64,000 nucleotides of DNA from Lacrimispora sp. BS-2 (GCF_040207125.1 NZ_CP157940.1:2976001-3040000), one strand, 5' to 3'; positions 1 through 8,851 are shown, numbered from the stretch's first letter. Program-made: numbers and translations. The notes: generated from the letters alone by a model not told the origin.

Positions 1-216
1 GTTGATCCAATTGCTAAAAAACATCATCGCCATACGGGAGGTTCCGTTTTTCCCAAACTCCCCCTTCGCATTATAGGAATCGAGACAAAAAAGCATAATA
101 TGTTTGATGATATCCGGCGGAATCTGTTCTCTGGTAAAGAGATAGCTCATTGCATTAAGTAATGTGGTGGGGCCGCAGTCGTATTCCGTGACCTGATAGT
201 TTAGTGGATTTTTCAT
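1..216 (-). CDS. C39-like peptidase-family protein, N-terminal part (cut by window edge)
   Basis: Seventy-two codons are visible from an ATG at 216 with an AGGAAG ribosome binding site; the frame runs open through base 1. Near the N terminus is YDCGPTTLLNAMSYL, a Cys-Gly-Pro/Ala helix start typical of papain-fold C39-like cysteine peptidases, in which the Cys is the nucleophile. The His and Asp of a triad would lie outside the window, so activity cannot be judged. No signal peptide is seen, so the protein is probably cytoplasmic. Family assignment is inferred from this one motif; the reading frame itself is well supported. Confidence 0.6.
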   Translation of the reverse strand, partial: MKNPLNYQVTEYDCGPTTLLNAMSYLFTREQIPPDIIKHIMLFCLDSYNAKGEFGKNGTSRMAMMFFSNWIN

Positions 217-573
217 ATTGGGTTCACTTCCTTTAAAATTTTCATACACGGTTACCCGCCATATGTTAAAAATACCGGATATCCCTTTAATCGTTTCTTA
301 CTATTACAGGAGCCAGACAATCTTCCTTAATAACCTCATATACCATCTTTCTTATAAGCATTATTTGTATCATTTTAACACACTGTTGTCAATATAATTC
401 CATCTCAATTAATACCCTTTATATCCTGCCGTCATAATGCTTAAACCTTTTTGCCGGCTGATGATTGTTTCTTTCTTGGCAGATCGTATGGCTGGTTCAC
501 TATAACATTGTGCCACAAATTTTAACCCTTATTACATAAATGTAATTCATTCCTTTATAAATTCCATATATAA
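217..573. other. Intergenic region
   Basis: AT-rich stretch without a supported gene. It holds the candidate promoter of the C39-like gene (364-392) and about 150 nt of its leader. Nothing else was recognised in it. Confidence 0.5.
364..392 (-). promoter_or_regulatory. Candidate sigma-A promoter of the C39-like gene
   Basis: On the minus strand: TTGACA, 17-nt spacer, TACAAA. The -35 box is perfect and the -10 box is weak. It points at the gene starting at 216. Confidence 0.45.
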
Positions 574-612
574 AAAAGACCCCATGAGAAAACTCTCAGA
601 GTCTTTTCTTAC
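574..612 (-). terminator. Intrinsic terminator after the methyltransferase gene
   Basis: On the minus strand AAAAGAC (607-601) pairs with GTCTTTT (580-574), with an inner TGAGA/TCTCA stem, followed by TTTTTTATAT. It closes the transcription unit that starts near 1832. Confidence 0.7.
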
Positions 613-639
613 CCTGCAATTTACAGGCAATCCTTATCT

Positions 640-711
640 TCAGGAAAATAGCTGGGAGGTTGGAAGTTGCTTTTCCAGCTGTTCACTTAGTTTTTGCTTG
701 GTCTTCTCCAT
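640..711 (-). CDS. Possible 23-residue ORF coupled to the methyltransferase gene
   Basis: An ATG lies five bases after the stop codon of the upstream gene and opens a 23-codon frame rich in Lys, Gln and Leu, ending at TGA before the terminator. A GGAAG sits about 13 nt upstream, which is far for a ribosome binding site. It could be a real leaderless or coupled micropeptide, a decayed C terminus, or chance. I do not recognise it. Confidence 0.2.
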   Translation of the reverse strand: MEKTKQKLSEQLEKQLPTSQLFS

Positions 712-716
712 ATGAT

Positions 717-1832
717 TTATTTTCTTCCGTATGTAATAAGTAATCCCTGCACCTTTAAAAATGATTTTCGTCTTTCCGTATTTCTAAAATATTCCGCTAT
801 TTTAGATTGCATATTTATATAAGCTTCCGCCTCAACACGATCCATCCCTCTATTCATTAATAACTCAATGGTATTTTCCCTATCGGATATGTCAGAAGAT
901 TTATCCCAGCCATGTATTTCAATAAAATCCTGTACTTTCTCCTCATAATCCTGCATATCAGGATTTACATATATGATTCTGTCATTCATGCGGATATCGA
1001 TATTACGCAGCCCTATTTGTTCCATATAAAATGGTAACCGCATTCCGATAGCATAATCTCTGCCTTCACATTCCAGTTCTTTCTTCCATACCTTATGAAA
1101 ATCAAAAGCCCTGCAAAGATAATCATAGCTAATGTCATCAAAGTATAATCCAACATTTTCCAACTCCCGATTGACATCCATACAAACAACAAGGCCATCT
1201 TTTTTAACAGACTCCACCATTTTCTTTAATACTTCCATTGGCTTGTTCATATGACGTAATCCTACCTGGCAAATAGCTATGTCATATTTTTTATTTGTTT
1301 TAAGAGAGTATATATCTGATACAATAAAATTTATATCAAATCCCGTGTTATTAAAGTTTAATTTAGCTCTATTAGTAAAATATTCATTATCAACCCCTGT
1401 ATAAGTACTTCCTGCAGGCAGATATTCAAGCAACTGCATTCCTAAGCAGCCTTCTCCACATCTTAATTCAATAACATCTACTGGTCTATCTACGTGCCAG
1501 ACATTCTTCAAAAGAAAATTCAGGTAGTCATCATTCCAAAAATATTTTCTATTCTTATAAAGTTCATTAGTCTTTCCATTCCAATTATCACGATAATCTG
1601 TATTACGTGGTATGTAAGCTTGTTGGCGCAGTGGTTTAAGGCCTAATAGTTCATCTACAGAAACATTAAAGTACTCAGCAATGCCTGGCAGCAAGGTTAT
1701 ATCGGGCATCGTTGTACCAGTTTCCCATTTGCTGACTGATTGAAAAGACACACCCAATACATTTGCTAACTCCTGCTGGCATATCCCTTTATTCTTTCTC
1801 AATTCTGCAATTTTAAATTTAACTGCTGTCAT
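717..1832 (-). CDS. XRE-family HTH regulator fused to a SAM-dependent methyltransferase
   Basis: 371 residues from the ATG at 1832, chosen because GGGAGG lies 7 nt upstream; a longer frame to 1898 has no such site. Residues about 6-62 form an XRE helix-turn-helix (QQELANVLGVSFQSVSKWE). A class I methyltransferase domain follows, with a motif-I-like strand (VIELRCGEGCLG), an acidic strand end (GVDNEYF) and a motif-IV region (YDIAICQVGLRHM). Known: such fusions occur in Firmicutes, often as stand-alone regulators of unknown substrate. Inferred: DNA-binding protein with SAM binding or methyl transfer. It lies alone between a terminator and the cyclase gene. Confidence 0.8.
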   Translation of the reverse strand: MTAVKFKIAELRKNKGICQQELANVLGVSFQSVSKWETGTTMPDITLLPGIAEYFNVSVDELLGLKPLRQQAYIPRNTDYRDNWNGKTNELYKNRKYFWNDDYLNFLLKNVWHVDRPVDVIELRCGEGCLGMQLLEYLPAGSTYTGVDNEYFTNRAKLNFNNTGFDINFIVSDIYSLKTNKKYDIAICQVGLRHMNKPMEVLKKMVESVKKDGLVVCMDVNRELENVGLYFDDISYDYLCRAFDFHKVWKKELECEGRDYAIGMRLPFYMEQIGLRNIDIRMNDRIIYVNPDMQDYEEKVQDFIEIHGWDKSSDISDRENTIELLMNRGMDRVEAEAYINMQSKIAEYFRNTERRKSFLKVQGLLITYGRK

Positions 1833-1967
1833 ATAATGACCTCCCATAAATTTATAACTGAATTTTAACACACAATTCCAGTCAAACCCATAACGCAACA
1901 GGCGAATTTACTCGCATTTAAGTTGAGAAATTAAATTTTATAAGAGGACGGGTATTATTGGGTTTGT

Positions 1968-2543
1968 TCATTTTTCACCAATATCCACCACCACTTTACA
2001 CCGTAGTCCGGTAGCAACCGGATCATCAAACCAAAGAGTATAGACCTGTAAGGTATCTGTACCTAATAATTGATTAAGACCACTAAGATTCTCAATAACG
2101 AAAATTCCACTCTTCTCCAGCATTCTGTCAGCAGGCTCATGCTCTTCTCCACGGCGTATCCCCGAACAGTCAATTCCCAAAAAGCGAATTGGCTGATTCG
2201 AAAGCCACTGAATCAACTCGTTAGATAACTGGGGGTGTTCCTTAAAATAATCAGGTGTACCATACTTTTCTTTCTCACTTCGGCCAGTGCGTACTAGAAG
2301 AAATGCATTTTCAGGTATATTTAAATTCTTAATATCGGAAAGGGAAATTTCACGGTTTTCTGCAATATCTGATACATCCCAAAGAATGCCTGGGCAGGTC
2401 ATGTACTCCAGCGGGATAACACTTTTCTCATAGGTGTCTAAATGCGTACCCACATGTCCTGTGGCTAAATGGCGGTTTTCCTGTGTGGAGAGCCATTGTT
2501 CCATGAAATGCGGGTCCACTTGTGTTGTTAAGTCATATTTCAT
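1968..2543 (-). CDS. Cyclase-family (kynurenine-formamidase-like) metal hydrolase
   Basis: 191 residues. HVGTHLDTYEK near residue 30 matches the HxGTHxD metal-binding signature of the cyclase family (Pfam Cyclase), and HEPADRMLEKSGIFVIENL near the end matches the conserved C-terminal part. Family members include arylformamidases that open N-formyl amides and enzymes of unknown substrate; which applies here cannot be told. Its ATG overlaps the TAA of the MarR gene by one base (TAATG), so the two are translationally coupled and the substrate is probably linked to the MarR ligand. Confidence 0.8.
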   Translation of the reverse strand: MKYDLTTQVDPHFMEQWLSTQENRHLATGHVGTHLDTYEKSVIPLEYMTCPGILWDVSDIAENREISLSDIKNLNIPENAFLLVRTGRSEKEKYGTPDYFKEHPQLSNELIQWLSNQPIRFLGIDCSGIRRGEEHEPADRMLEKSGIFVIENLSGLNQLLGTDTLQVYTLWFDDPVATGLRCKVVVDIGEK

Positions 2544-2992
2544 TATGATTCCTCCTGTATTTTTGCTTGCAGGTAGTTATTAAATTTCTGAAGAAAGTCA
2601 AGGATTACTTCTTGATCCTTTATTGGAACAGAATATAAAAAAGCAATATCTCGTTCTTCCCATTTTATATGAGCAACCTCATGTTCCTTATAAAGAACCT
2701 CTCCTTTCGAGGTCAGCCGATAGTAAATTTCTTTTTTATTATCAGGCAGAACATAACGTTCTATAAGGCCGTCCTGCAGCAATCGTTTAGCCAGCCTCGT
2801 AACTGCCCCCCGGGTCATCGAGAGAATTGCAGCGAGCTGCACTCCATTTGGGTGATCAAGCTTTCCGATTACTTCAATACAATGCAATTCAGAATTACTA
2901 TATCGTGAATTTAAACCACTATTTATAAGGTTGCTAAGCATGTCCTGATTGTTATAAAGCTGTGTAAACTGTTGAAGTATTTCTCGCTCCAT
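2543..2992 (-). CDS. MarR-family transcriptional regulator
   Basis: 149 residues with a central winged helix: helix-turn-helix GVQLAAILSMTRGAVTRLAKRLLQDGLIER and wing DNKKEIYYRLTSKGE. Length and layout fit the family, which acts as dimers that release DNA on binding small ligands. First gene of a two-gene operon with the cyclase-family hydrolase. An 18-bp perfect dyad covers its -35 box (3048-3065), so autorepression is likely. ATG at 2992 follows AAGGAG at good spacing. Confidence 0.9.
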   Translation of the reverse strand: MEREILQQFTQLYNNQDMLSNLINSGLNSRYSNSELHCIEVIGKLDHPNGVQLAAILSMTRGAVTRLAKRLLQDGLIERYVLPDNKKEIYYRLTSKGEVLYKEHEVAHIKWEERDIAFLYSVPIKDQEVILDFLQKFNNYLQAKIQEES

Positions 2993-3028
2993 TTTTTATC
3001 TCCTTATTGTTTCCTGGTAAGCAATAAT

Positions 3029-3057
3029 ATAATAGCATGGTTAAATATTGTTGTCAA
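3029..3057 (-). promoter_or_regulatory. Sigma-A promoter of the marR-cyclase operon
   Basis: Minus strand TTGACA, 17-nt spacer, TATTAT. Near-consensus. Confidence 0.8.
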
Positions 3058-3065
3058 GTCAACAA
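3048..3065. promoter_or_regulatory. Candidate MarR operator dyad
   Basis: TTGTTGTCAAGTCAACAA: perfect 6-bp arms around a 6-nt centre, lying over the -35 box. Size and position fit a MarR dimer site; regulation by the adjacent MarR protein is inference. Confidence 0.65.
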
Positions 3066-3073
3066 AAAACAGA

Positions 3074-3138
3074 ATAAAAAATGAGCTGGATTTTGATTAC
3101 GTTTTCATTTTATCATCGTAATCATAAATCCAGCCCAT
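3074..3138 (-). terminator. Intrinsic terminator of tdh-kbl
   Basis: Long inverted repeat (about 20 bp with few mismatches) built from GGGCTGGATTT...ATTACG and CGTAATC...ATCCAGCTCAT on the minus strand, followed by TTTTTTATT. Sits just after the kbl stop codon. Confidence 0.85.
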
Positions 3139-3145
3139 TGGTTTC

Positions 3146-4330
3146 TTAAATCCCCATCTCTTCCTTTACGCATTTAAAGCATTCCACCGCAAAATCCAAA
3201 TCCTCCCTGGTGTGGGCGGCAGATATCTGAGTACGGATTCTGGCTTTTCCTTTTGGCACCACCGGATAACAGAAACCGATGACGTATACGCCACGTTCCA
3301 GCATCCTTGCTGCAAATTCCACAGCCGTCTTTGCATCATACAGCATAATCGCCACAATCGGATGATCACTCTCTATAATATCAAATCCCACCTCTTTTAT
3401 CTTTTCCCTGAAATAACGGGTATTTTCATGAACACGGTCCCTGTATTCCGTACTCCGCTCCAGAATTTCCAAGGTCTTTATGGCCCCGCCGGCGATTGCA
3501 GGAGCTACGGTATTGGAAAACAGATACGGTCTGCTCTTCTGGCGGAGCAAATCCACGATTTCCTGTCTGGCGCTGGTATATCCGCCGCTGGCTCCACCCA
3601 GGGCTTTGCCCAGTGTACCAGTGATGATATCCACCCGGCCCATGACGCCGCAGTGCTCGGGTGTGCCTTTACCAAGTCTTCCCATAAATCCTACCGCATG
3701 GCTATCATCCACCATCACCAGCGCGTCGTACTTGTCAGCCAGATTGCAGACTGCTTCTAAATCAGCCACAATGCCGTCCATGGAAAATACACCGTCCGTG
3801 GCAATCAGGCGTATCCTGGCATCCTGGGAATCCTTTAAGCACTGTTCTAACTCCTCCATATTATTATTGGCATAACGATAGCGCTTTGCCTTGCATAAAC
3901 GTACGCCGTCAATGATGCTGGCATGATTTAACGCATCGCTGATCACCGCATCTTCCTCCGTCAGCAGTGTCTCAAACAGGCCTCCGTTTGCGTCAAAGCA
4001 GGAGGAATACAAAATCGTATCATCCATGCCCAGGAAGGAGGAGATTTTTGCTTCCAGCTCCTTGTGTATCCCCTGGGTTCCGCAGATGAAACGTACGGAA
4101 GACAATCCGTATCCCCATGTATCATAAGTAGCTTTGGCAGCTTCTATGATCTCCTTGTTATCAGAAAGTCCAAGATAATTGTTGGCACACATATTGATGA
4201 CATTTTCTGTCTTCGTAGTATTGATTCTGCTTCTCTGGGGAGTTGTGATTATGCGCTCTTCCTTGTATGTTCCGTCTCCTTTGGCCTGCTCCACCGCATC
4301 TTTAAAATAGTTTAATGCTTTTTTCATCAT
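3146..4330 (-). CDS. kbl: Glycine C-acetyltransferase (2-amino-3-ketobutyrate CoA ligase)
   Basis: 394 residues, the usual length. PLP enzyme of the alpha-oxoamine synthase family that cleaves 2-amino-3-ketobutyrate with CoA to glycine and acetyl-CoA. Seen: NNYLGL near the N terminus, [20 protein letters not shown], and the PLP-lysine region [15 protein letters not shown]. It follows tdh by 79 nt in the same direction, the standard threonine-degradation pair, so the specific name is safer than the family name. A terminator follows directly. Confidence 0.95.
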   Translation of the reverse strand: MMKKALNYFKDAVEQAKGDGTYKEERIITTPQRSRINTTKTENVINMCANNYLGLSDNKEIIEAAKATYDTWGYGLSSVRFICGTQGIHKELEAKISSFLGMDDTILYSSCFDANGGLFETLLTEEDAVISDALNHASIIDGVRLCKAKRYRYANNNMEELEQCLKDSQDARIRLIATDGVFSMDGIVADLEAVCNLADKYDALVMVDDSHAVGFMGRLGKGTPEHCGVMGRVDIITGTLGKALGGASGGYTSARQEIVDLLRQKSRPYLFSNTVAPAIAGGAIKTLEILERSTEYRDRVHENTRYFREKIKEVGFDIIESDHPIVAIMLYDAKTAVEFAARMLERGVYVIGFCYPVVPKGKARIRTQISAAHTREDLDFAVECFKCVKEEMGI

Positions 4331-4409
4331 ATTACCTCTCTCCTATGTTTTATTATCTATGTCAAACTAAATAAACTTATCCTTGTCAATCTGTTCTTCC
4401 CTTCCTCTT

Positions 4410-5456
4410 TCAGACCTGCGTCCAGTCCAGAACTACCTTTCCGCACTGCCCGCTGTTCATTACGTCAAAGCCCTTCTGGAACTCCCGGAAATCGAATTTG
4501 TGTGTGATAATCTTTTCTATCTCAAGACCGCTGTTCAGCATTGCCATCATCTTATACCAGGTTTCAAACATTTCCCTTCCATAAATTCCCTTTAACTGCA
4601 GACAGTTAGTCACGATCTTATTCCATGGCACCACGGTATCACTTCCCTGAAGTCCCAGAACCGCAATCTTGCCGCCATTGTACATATGGTCAATCATGGA
4701 AGTAAATGCCTTACCGTTGCCGGACATCTCAAGTCCGATATCAAAGCCCTCCTCGATATGAAGCTCCCGCATCTTATCATCTAAGCTCTCCCTGGCTACA
4801 TTGACAGTATGGGCATCGCAGATTTCCCGGACCAGGTTCAGCCGGTAATCATTGACATCCGTGATCACCACATGTTTAGCTCCCACGTGGCGGCAAATCG
4901 CCGCAGCCATGATGCCGATAGGACCAGCTCCTGTGATCAGCACATCCTCTCCCACCATATTAAAGGACAAAGCTGTATGCACCGCATTGCCCAGTGGATC
5001 AAAGGATGAGCATAATTCCTCGGGAATTCCCGGCTCACAGATGATGACATTGGTCTGCGGAATCACCAGATACTGTGCAAATGCTCCGTCACGGTTTACC
5101 CCTACACCCACGGTTTTTTTGCAAAGATGGCGCTTTCCTGCTTTACAGTTACGGCAGTGCCCACATACGATATGCCCCTCTCCCGATACGATATCTCCGA
5201 TTTTAAATTCCTTCACCAGGCTGCCCTTTTCCACGATCTCACCTACAAACTCGTGTCCAATGGTCATCGGCGGTTTTATGGTTTCCTGAGACCACTTATC
5301 CCAGTTATAGATATGTAAATCCGTACCGCAGATTGATGTGTAGTGAATCTTGATCTTTACATCATTTTCTCCTGTCTCGGGAATGGGGACCTCTCTAAGC
5401 GCCAGACCACTGGCCGCCTGCTCTTTTACAATTGCATACATCATTCTTTCTTTCAT
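4410..5456 (-). CDS. tdh: L-threonine 3-dehydrogenase, zinc-dependent
   Basis: 348 residues. Oxidises L-threonine to 2-amino-3-ketobutyrate with NAD+, feeding Kbl. Seen: catalytic zinc region [15 protein letters not shown] and GHEFVGE; structural-zinc cysteines in [16 protein letters not shown]; Rossmann motif [11 protein letters not shown]. The HIYNWD segment is characteristic of threonine dehydrogenases among medium-chain dehydrogenases. Start at 5456 chosen for GGAGG six bases upstream; ATGs at codons 5 and 6 lack an equal site. Transcribed from the promoter at 5558-5586. Confidence 0.94.
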   Translation of the reverse strand: MKERMMYAIVKEQAASGLALREVPIPETGENDVKIKIHYTSICGTDLHIYNWDKWSQETIKPPMTIGHEFVGEIVEKGSLVKEFKIGDIVSGEGHIVCGHCRNCKAGKRHLCKKTVGVGVNRDGAFAQYLVIPQTNVIICEPGIPEELCSSFDPLGNAVHTALSFNMVGEDVLITGAGPIGIMAAAICRHVGAKHVVITDVNDYRLNLVREICDAHTVNVARESLDDKMRELHIEEGFDIGLEMSGNGKAFTSMIDHMYNGGKIAVLGLQGSDTVVPWNKIVTNCLQLKGIYGREMFETWYKMMAMLNSGLEIEKIITHKFDFREFQKGFDVMNSGQCGKVVLDWTQV

Positions 5457-5557
5457 TGTAAACCTCCACCTTTCTTATCATTTTATATGTCTTTGTGAGA
5501 CGAAAAATGTCTTTTCAGTGCAGACACTTTTCCTTTTAATGTCTCCCCCTCAGGGAC

Positions 5558-5586
5558 ATAATAGCATGAATGATGGTAGATTGCAA
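5558..5586 (-). promoter_or_regulatory. Sigma-A promoter of tdh-kbl
   Basis: Minus strand TTGCAA, 17-nt spacer, TATTAT. It gives a leader of about 95 nt in which AGACA/TGTCT-type motifs recur. Confidence 0.75.
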
Positions 5587-5899
5587 TCCTTTTTCTTATG
5601 ATTTTCGTTGGGAAATTTAGCGAGAAAAAACAAAAGACCAGGACAATTGATCAGGAGGTTTTCACGAAAAAAACTTTGCCTGCAGGACCTCCTCCATGCC
5701 GGGTAAATTAAAAAGGAGAGGGGTTGCTTCGTCCTTTTACGCCTTATTTATTACACCCTTGTGTGTACTGTCTGCCACGCTGATAAGATTTTTTTCTATG
5801 TCGATACCCCTTAGAATAATCTTCTGATAGTTCTATGGTTCTCTGTGTGCTCTGTGTGTTCCCTAAATTAGTTTTTTGTGGTTTTTCACACCTACCTGA

Positions 5900-5938
5900 A
5901 AATAAAGAAAACCCCGAAAGTATAAGCACCTTCGGGGT
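5900..5938 (-). terminator. Intrinsic terminator of rplM-rpsI
   Basis: Minus strand ACCCCGAA pairs with TTTCGGGGT across a short loop, then TTTTCTTTATTTT. Lies about 30 nt after the rpsI stop. The 5587-5899 stretch between it and the tdh promoter holds no gene I can support. Confidence 0.85.
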
Positions 5939-5966
5939 CTTCGCTGTTTTAAATAATTTGAATTTA

Positions 5967-6359
5967 TTATCTCTTTGAGAACTGTGGAGCACGACGAGCT
6001 GCTTTTAAGCCGTACTTCTTTCTTTCTTTCATTCTTGGATCTCTTGTTAAGAAGCCTGCCTTCTTAAGAATCGGACGATACTCTGTATCTGCCTGAAGTA
6101 AAGCTCTTGAGATACCGTGTCTGATTGCACCAGCCTGTCCAGTGAATCCGCCGCCGTGAACGTTTACAAGAATGTCAAACTTATCAACTGTCTCTGTAGC
6201 AACTAACGGCTGACGTACAACAAGCTTTAATGTTTCAAGACCTAAATACTGGTCAATATCTCTCTTATTGATGGTGATCTTACCTGTACCTGGTACTAAA
6301 TATACTCTAGCGATAGATTTTTTTCTTCTACCTGTTCCGTAAAATTTTGCATTAGCCAT
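5967..6359 (-). CDS. rpsI: 30S ribosomal protein S9 (uS9)
   Basis: 130 residues, full length. Starts [20 protein letters not shown] and ends with the conserved basic tail RRAPQFSKR, which in known ribosomes reaches the P-site tRNA. Second gene after rplM (28-nt gap), the usual pairing, followed by a terminator. Confidence 0.98.
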   Translation of the reverse strand: MANAKFYGTGRRKKSIARVYLVPGTGKITINKRDIDQYLGLETLKLVVRQPLVATETVDKFDILVNVHGGGFTGQAGAIRHGISRALLQADTEYRPILKKAGFLTRDPRMKERKKYGLKAARRAPQFSKR

Positions 6360-6387
6360 GATAACTTCCTCCTTTCAGCGCCTCTGA

Positions 6388-6822
6388 TTAAAATTTGAAC
6401 TCTAAAACTTCTGGTTTCTGAGCAGCATTGTTATGTTCTGCACCTGCGTATACGTGAAGTTTTGTTATCATGCTTCTACCTAAAGGTCCCTTTGGAAGCA
6501 TACCTTTAACAGCCAGTTCAATTACTTTTTCAGGCTTCTTAGCCATCATTTCTCTTAAAGTTGTTTCTCTCATACCACCCACATAGTCAGAGTGATTGTA
6601 GTAGATCTTCTGATCTAATTTCTTACCGGTTACGGTAATCTTATCTGCGTTTACAACGATCACATAATCGCCGCAATCCATATGCGGTGTGTAGATCGGT
6701 TTATTCTTACCTCTTAATACTTTAGCTACTTCTGAAGCCAAACGTCCTAATGTATATCCTGTAGCGTCAACTACGTACCATTTTCTTTCAATTGTTGCTG
6801 GACTAGCCATAAAAGTCTTCAT
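6388..6822 (-). CDS. rplM: 50S ribosomal protein L13 (uL13)
   Basis: 144 residues. [19 protein letters not shown], the [13 protein letters not shown] strand and the [11 protein letters not shown] loop identify uL13, an early-assembly 23S rRNA binding protein. GGAGG lies upstream of the ATG. Co-transcribed with rpsI from a consensus promoter at 6927-6955 through a short structured leader. Confidence 0.98.
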   Translation of the reverse strand: MKTFMASPATIERKWYVVDATGYTLGRLASEVAKVLRGKNKPIYTPHMDCGDYVIVVNADKITVTGKKLDQKIYYNHSDYVGGMRETTLREMMAKKPEKVIELAVKGMLPKGPLGRSMITKLHVYAGAEHNNAAQKPEVLEFKF

Positions 6823-6920
6823 TGGACAACCTCCTGTAAATTATGGTGTTTTTAAGCATAACTATATTACAAAATGCTCACTCCGGGGCTTTGGCTGAAC
6901 ATTTTCGTCTAACGTCACAG
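6823..6920 (-). promoter_or_regulatory. Structured 5' leader of rplM (L13-leader candidate)
   Basis: About 100 nt between the start of transcription and the rplM ATG. It contains AAAATGTTC ... GAGCATTTT, a 9-bp stem with one G-U pair. Known: an L13 leader autoregulated by ribosomal protein exists in low-GC Gram-positives. That this is the same RNA is inference; a covariance-model scan would decide. Confidence 0.45.
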
Positions 6921-6926
6921 TTATAC

Positions 6927-6955
6927 ATTATATTACATTCAGCCGGATGTGTCAA
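6927..6955 (-). promoter_or_regulatory. Consensus sigma-A promoter of rplM-rpsI
   Basis: Minus strand TTGACA, 17-nt spacer, TATAAT: perfect boxes at ideal spacing. Confidence 0.92.
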
Positions 6956-6987
6956 CCTCTTTTCCCATAAAATCAAGGTTTTTCGGC

Positions 6988-8013
6988 TTATTTTTGCGTC
7001 ACGCACCACTCATGGTTTTCAGGATCAGCCTGAAAAGTATAAAATCCATAAGGCTTTCCCAAAATGATCCTTCCATCCTTTTCCTCGTCCCGTACAAAAA
7101 TGGTTTTAGCACCGTTTTGCACTGCCTGATGGACCACACGGATCAAAAGCCTTTCAAAGTCTTCTTCCCTGCACCGGTGAATATGAAGCCAGGCCTTTCC
7201 TTCCGAAACAATCTTATCCTGGAAAAGAGTATAGCTCCATTCCTTATTCTCTCCCTGGATCTTTTTCTTAAGTTCCTTTTCATAATCAAGGCTTACCAGA
7301 GTAAGCCCCTTTGCCGCAGCCTTTGGCCCGGCCACCATCCGGTCCCTGGCATCGAGGATCTCTTCCACATGGGCCGGCGGATACACTCCCATGCCGACCT
7401 TCATCAGGGTCCCGGCAATGATCCTCACCATGTTGTATAGAAAACCGCTTCCCTTGATGCGGATTGTAATGAGATCCCCGGTCTTTTCAATGTCCAGGCT
7501 ATAAATGGTACGTACGGTTTCTTCCGCCTGTCCACGGGCCGTACAGAAGCTTTTAAAATCATGTTCTCCCACCAGGTAAGCCCCGCCTTCCCGCATCCGC
7601 TCCACATCCAGGGGGAAATAGCAGAAATAGCTGTAAAGCCTCATGGTAGGCACTTCAATTTTCCGGTTCATGATTTTATATTCATAGGTTTTAACGCAGT
7701 TCTGTTTTCTCGGATGATAATCCGGCGCTACCTCCTCAGACTGCAGGATCCGGATATCATCCGGCAGCCTTTGGTTTAAGGCAAAGCATATTTTGTCGGC
7801 AGGCATTCGGTTTTCCGTATCAAAGACTGCTACATTGCCCTCAGAGTGAACCCCGGAATCGGTTCTGCTTGCCCCGATTACGGTTATAGGCTCCTTTAAA
7901 AGACAAGTCAGCTCCCTGTTAAGAACCTCCTCAATGGTGATTCCGTTTTTCTGGATCTGCCAACCGCAGTAATTGGTACCATCATAGGCCACAATCATTT
8001 TAACCCGTTTCAT
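6988..8013 (-). CDS. truA: tRNA pseudouridine38-40 synthase with C-terminal extension
   Basis: 341 residues; bacterial TruA is usually about 245-260. Residues 1-246 are a normal TruA: catalytic Asp52 in ASRTDSGVH, YDGTNYCGWQ near the N terminus and FLYNMVRIIAGTLM. It makes pseudouridine at positions 38-40 in the tRNA anticodon arm. Residues 247-341 are an additional domain that I do not recognise (charged, predicted alpha/beta, ending near HEWCVTQK). Placed after ecfT (24-nt gap) in the standard clostridial ecfA1-ecfA2-ecfT-truA order. Confidence 0.93.
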   Translation of the reverse strand: MKRVKMIVAYDGTNYCGWQIQKNGITIEEVLNRELTCLLKEPITVIGASRTDSGVHSEGNVAVFDTENRMPADKICFALNQRLPDDIRILQSEEVAPDYHPRKQNCVKTYEYKIMNRKIEVPTMRLYSYFCYFPLDVERMREGGAYLVGEHDFKSFCTARGQAEETVRTIYSLDIEKTGDLITIRIKGSGFLYNMVRIIAGTLMKVGMGVYPPAHVEEILDARDRMVAGPKAAAKGLTLVSLDYEKELKKKIQGENKEWSYTLFQDKIVSEGKAWLHIHRCREEDFERLLIRVVHQAVQNGAKTIFVRDEEKDGRIILGKPYGFYTFQADPENHEWCVTQK

Positions 8014-8037
8014 ACATCCTCCTATTTTATGGGAACC

Positions 8038-8838
8038 TTATCCCATGATCCGAAGTCCTGCGATAGCGGCCAGATATACCAGAAACACCAGATAGGCGAT
8101 CCCGTCCTGCTTCCCGTACCGGAGAGGCTTCATTTTAGTCCTTCCCTCTCCGCCCCGGTAGCATCTGGCCTCCATGGCCATTGCCAGATCCGTGGCACGG
8201 CGGAATGCGGAAATAAATAAGGGAACAAGGAGAGGAATCATATTTTTTGCCTTCTGAATCAGATTCCCTGTTTCAAAATCAGCTCCCCTTGCCATCTGAG
8301 CCTTCATGATCTTATCAGTTTCTTCCACAAGGATGGGAATGAATCTTAAGGCAATAGACATCATCATGGATACTTCATGGACCGGAACTCCCACTTTCTT
8401 TAAAAATCCCAGGCTCTTTTCCAGGCCGTCGGTCAGCTGGTTCGGTGTGGTGGTAAGAGTCATGATGGAAGAACCGACCACCAGGTAAATGAGCCGGACT
8501 CCCATGAAGAGCGCCGTTTTCACACCTTCCCTTGTCATTTTCAAGAAGCCCAGCTGGAAGATGGGCTCTCCCGGAGTCAGGAACAGATTAAAGCTGACAC
8601 TGATGAGCAGCAGAAATACAATTGCCTTTAACCCCCGTACCATGAACTTAAATGGAACCTGACTGAAACGGATTGCTGTGATAAGAAAAAAAGTGGCGAT
8701 CAAATACGCCCATATATCATTTGCAATAAAAAGGGATATGATGAAAACCATAGTCCCAAACAGCTTTGTCCGGGGATCCAGCCTGTGCAGCTTTGAGTCC
8801 ACCGGATAATACTGTCCTAACGTAATATCTTTAAGCAT
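8038..8838 (-). CDS. ecfT: ECF transporter transmembrane scaffold EcfT
   Basis: 266 residues from the ATG at 8838, chosen for GGGAGA just upstream; a longer frame begins with TTG inside ecfA2. Several hydrophobic segments, the typical N-terminal DPRTKLFG, and two Ala-Arg-Gly-type coupling motifs (ARGAD and EARCYRGG) that grip the ATPases. It forms the energy-coupling module with EcfA1/A2 and is shared by vitamin-specific S components encoded elsewhere. 13 nt after ecfA2. Confidence 0.94.
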   Translation of the reverse strand: MLKDITLGQYYPVDSKLHRLDPRTKLFGTMVFIISLFIANDIWAYLIATFFLITAIRFSQVPFKFMVRGLKAIVFLLLISVSFNLFLTPGEPIFQLGFLKMTREGVKTALFMGVRLIYLVVGSSIMTLTTTPNQLTDGLEKSLGFLKKVGVPVHEVSMMMSIALRFIPILVEETDKIMKAQMARGADFETGNLIQKAKNMIPLLVPLFISAFRRATDLAMAMEARCYRGGEGRTKMKPLRYGKQDGIAYLVFLVYLAAIAGLRIMG

Positions 8839-8851
8839 AATATCTCCCGAT

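Noticed and set aside
3212..3875. Long plus-strand ORFs opposite kbl, and similar antisense ORFs opposite tdh, the ABC genes and ribosomal genes
   Set aside because: They are shadows of strongly supported genes, without ribosome binding sites or domains.
5457..5560. T-box leader before tdh
   Set aside because: No TGGNACCGCG-like T-box sequence and no terminator/antiterminator pair was found.
5744..5992. 82-codon minus-strand ORF overlapping the rpsI end
   Set aside because: It runs through the rpsI 3' end and its terminator in another frame, has no ribosome binding site and no recognisable domain.
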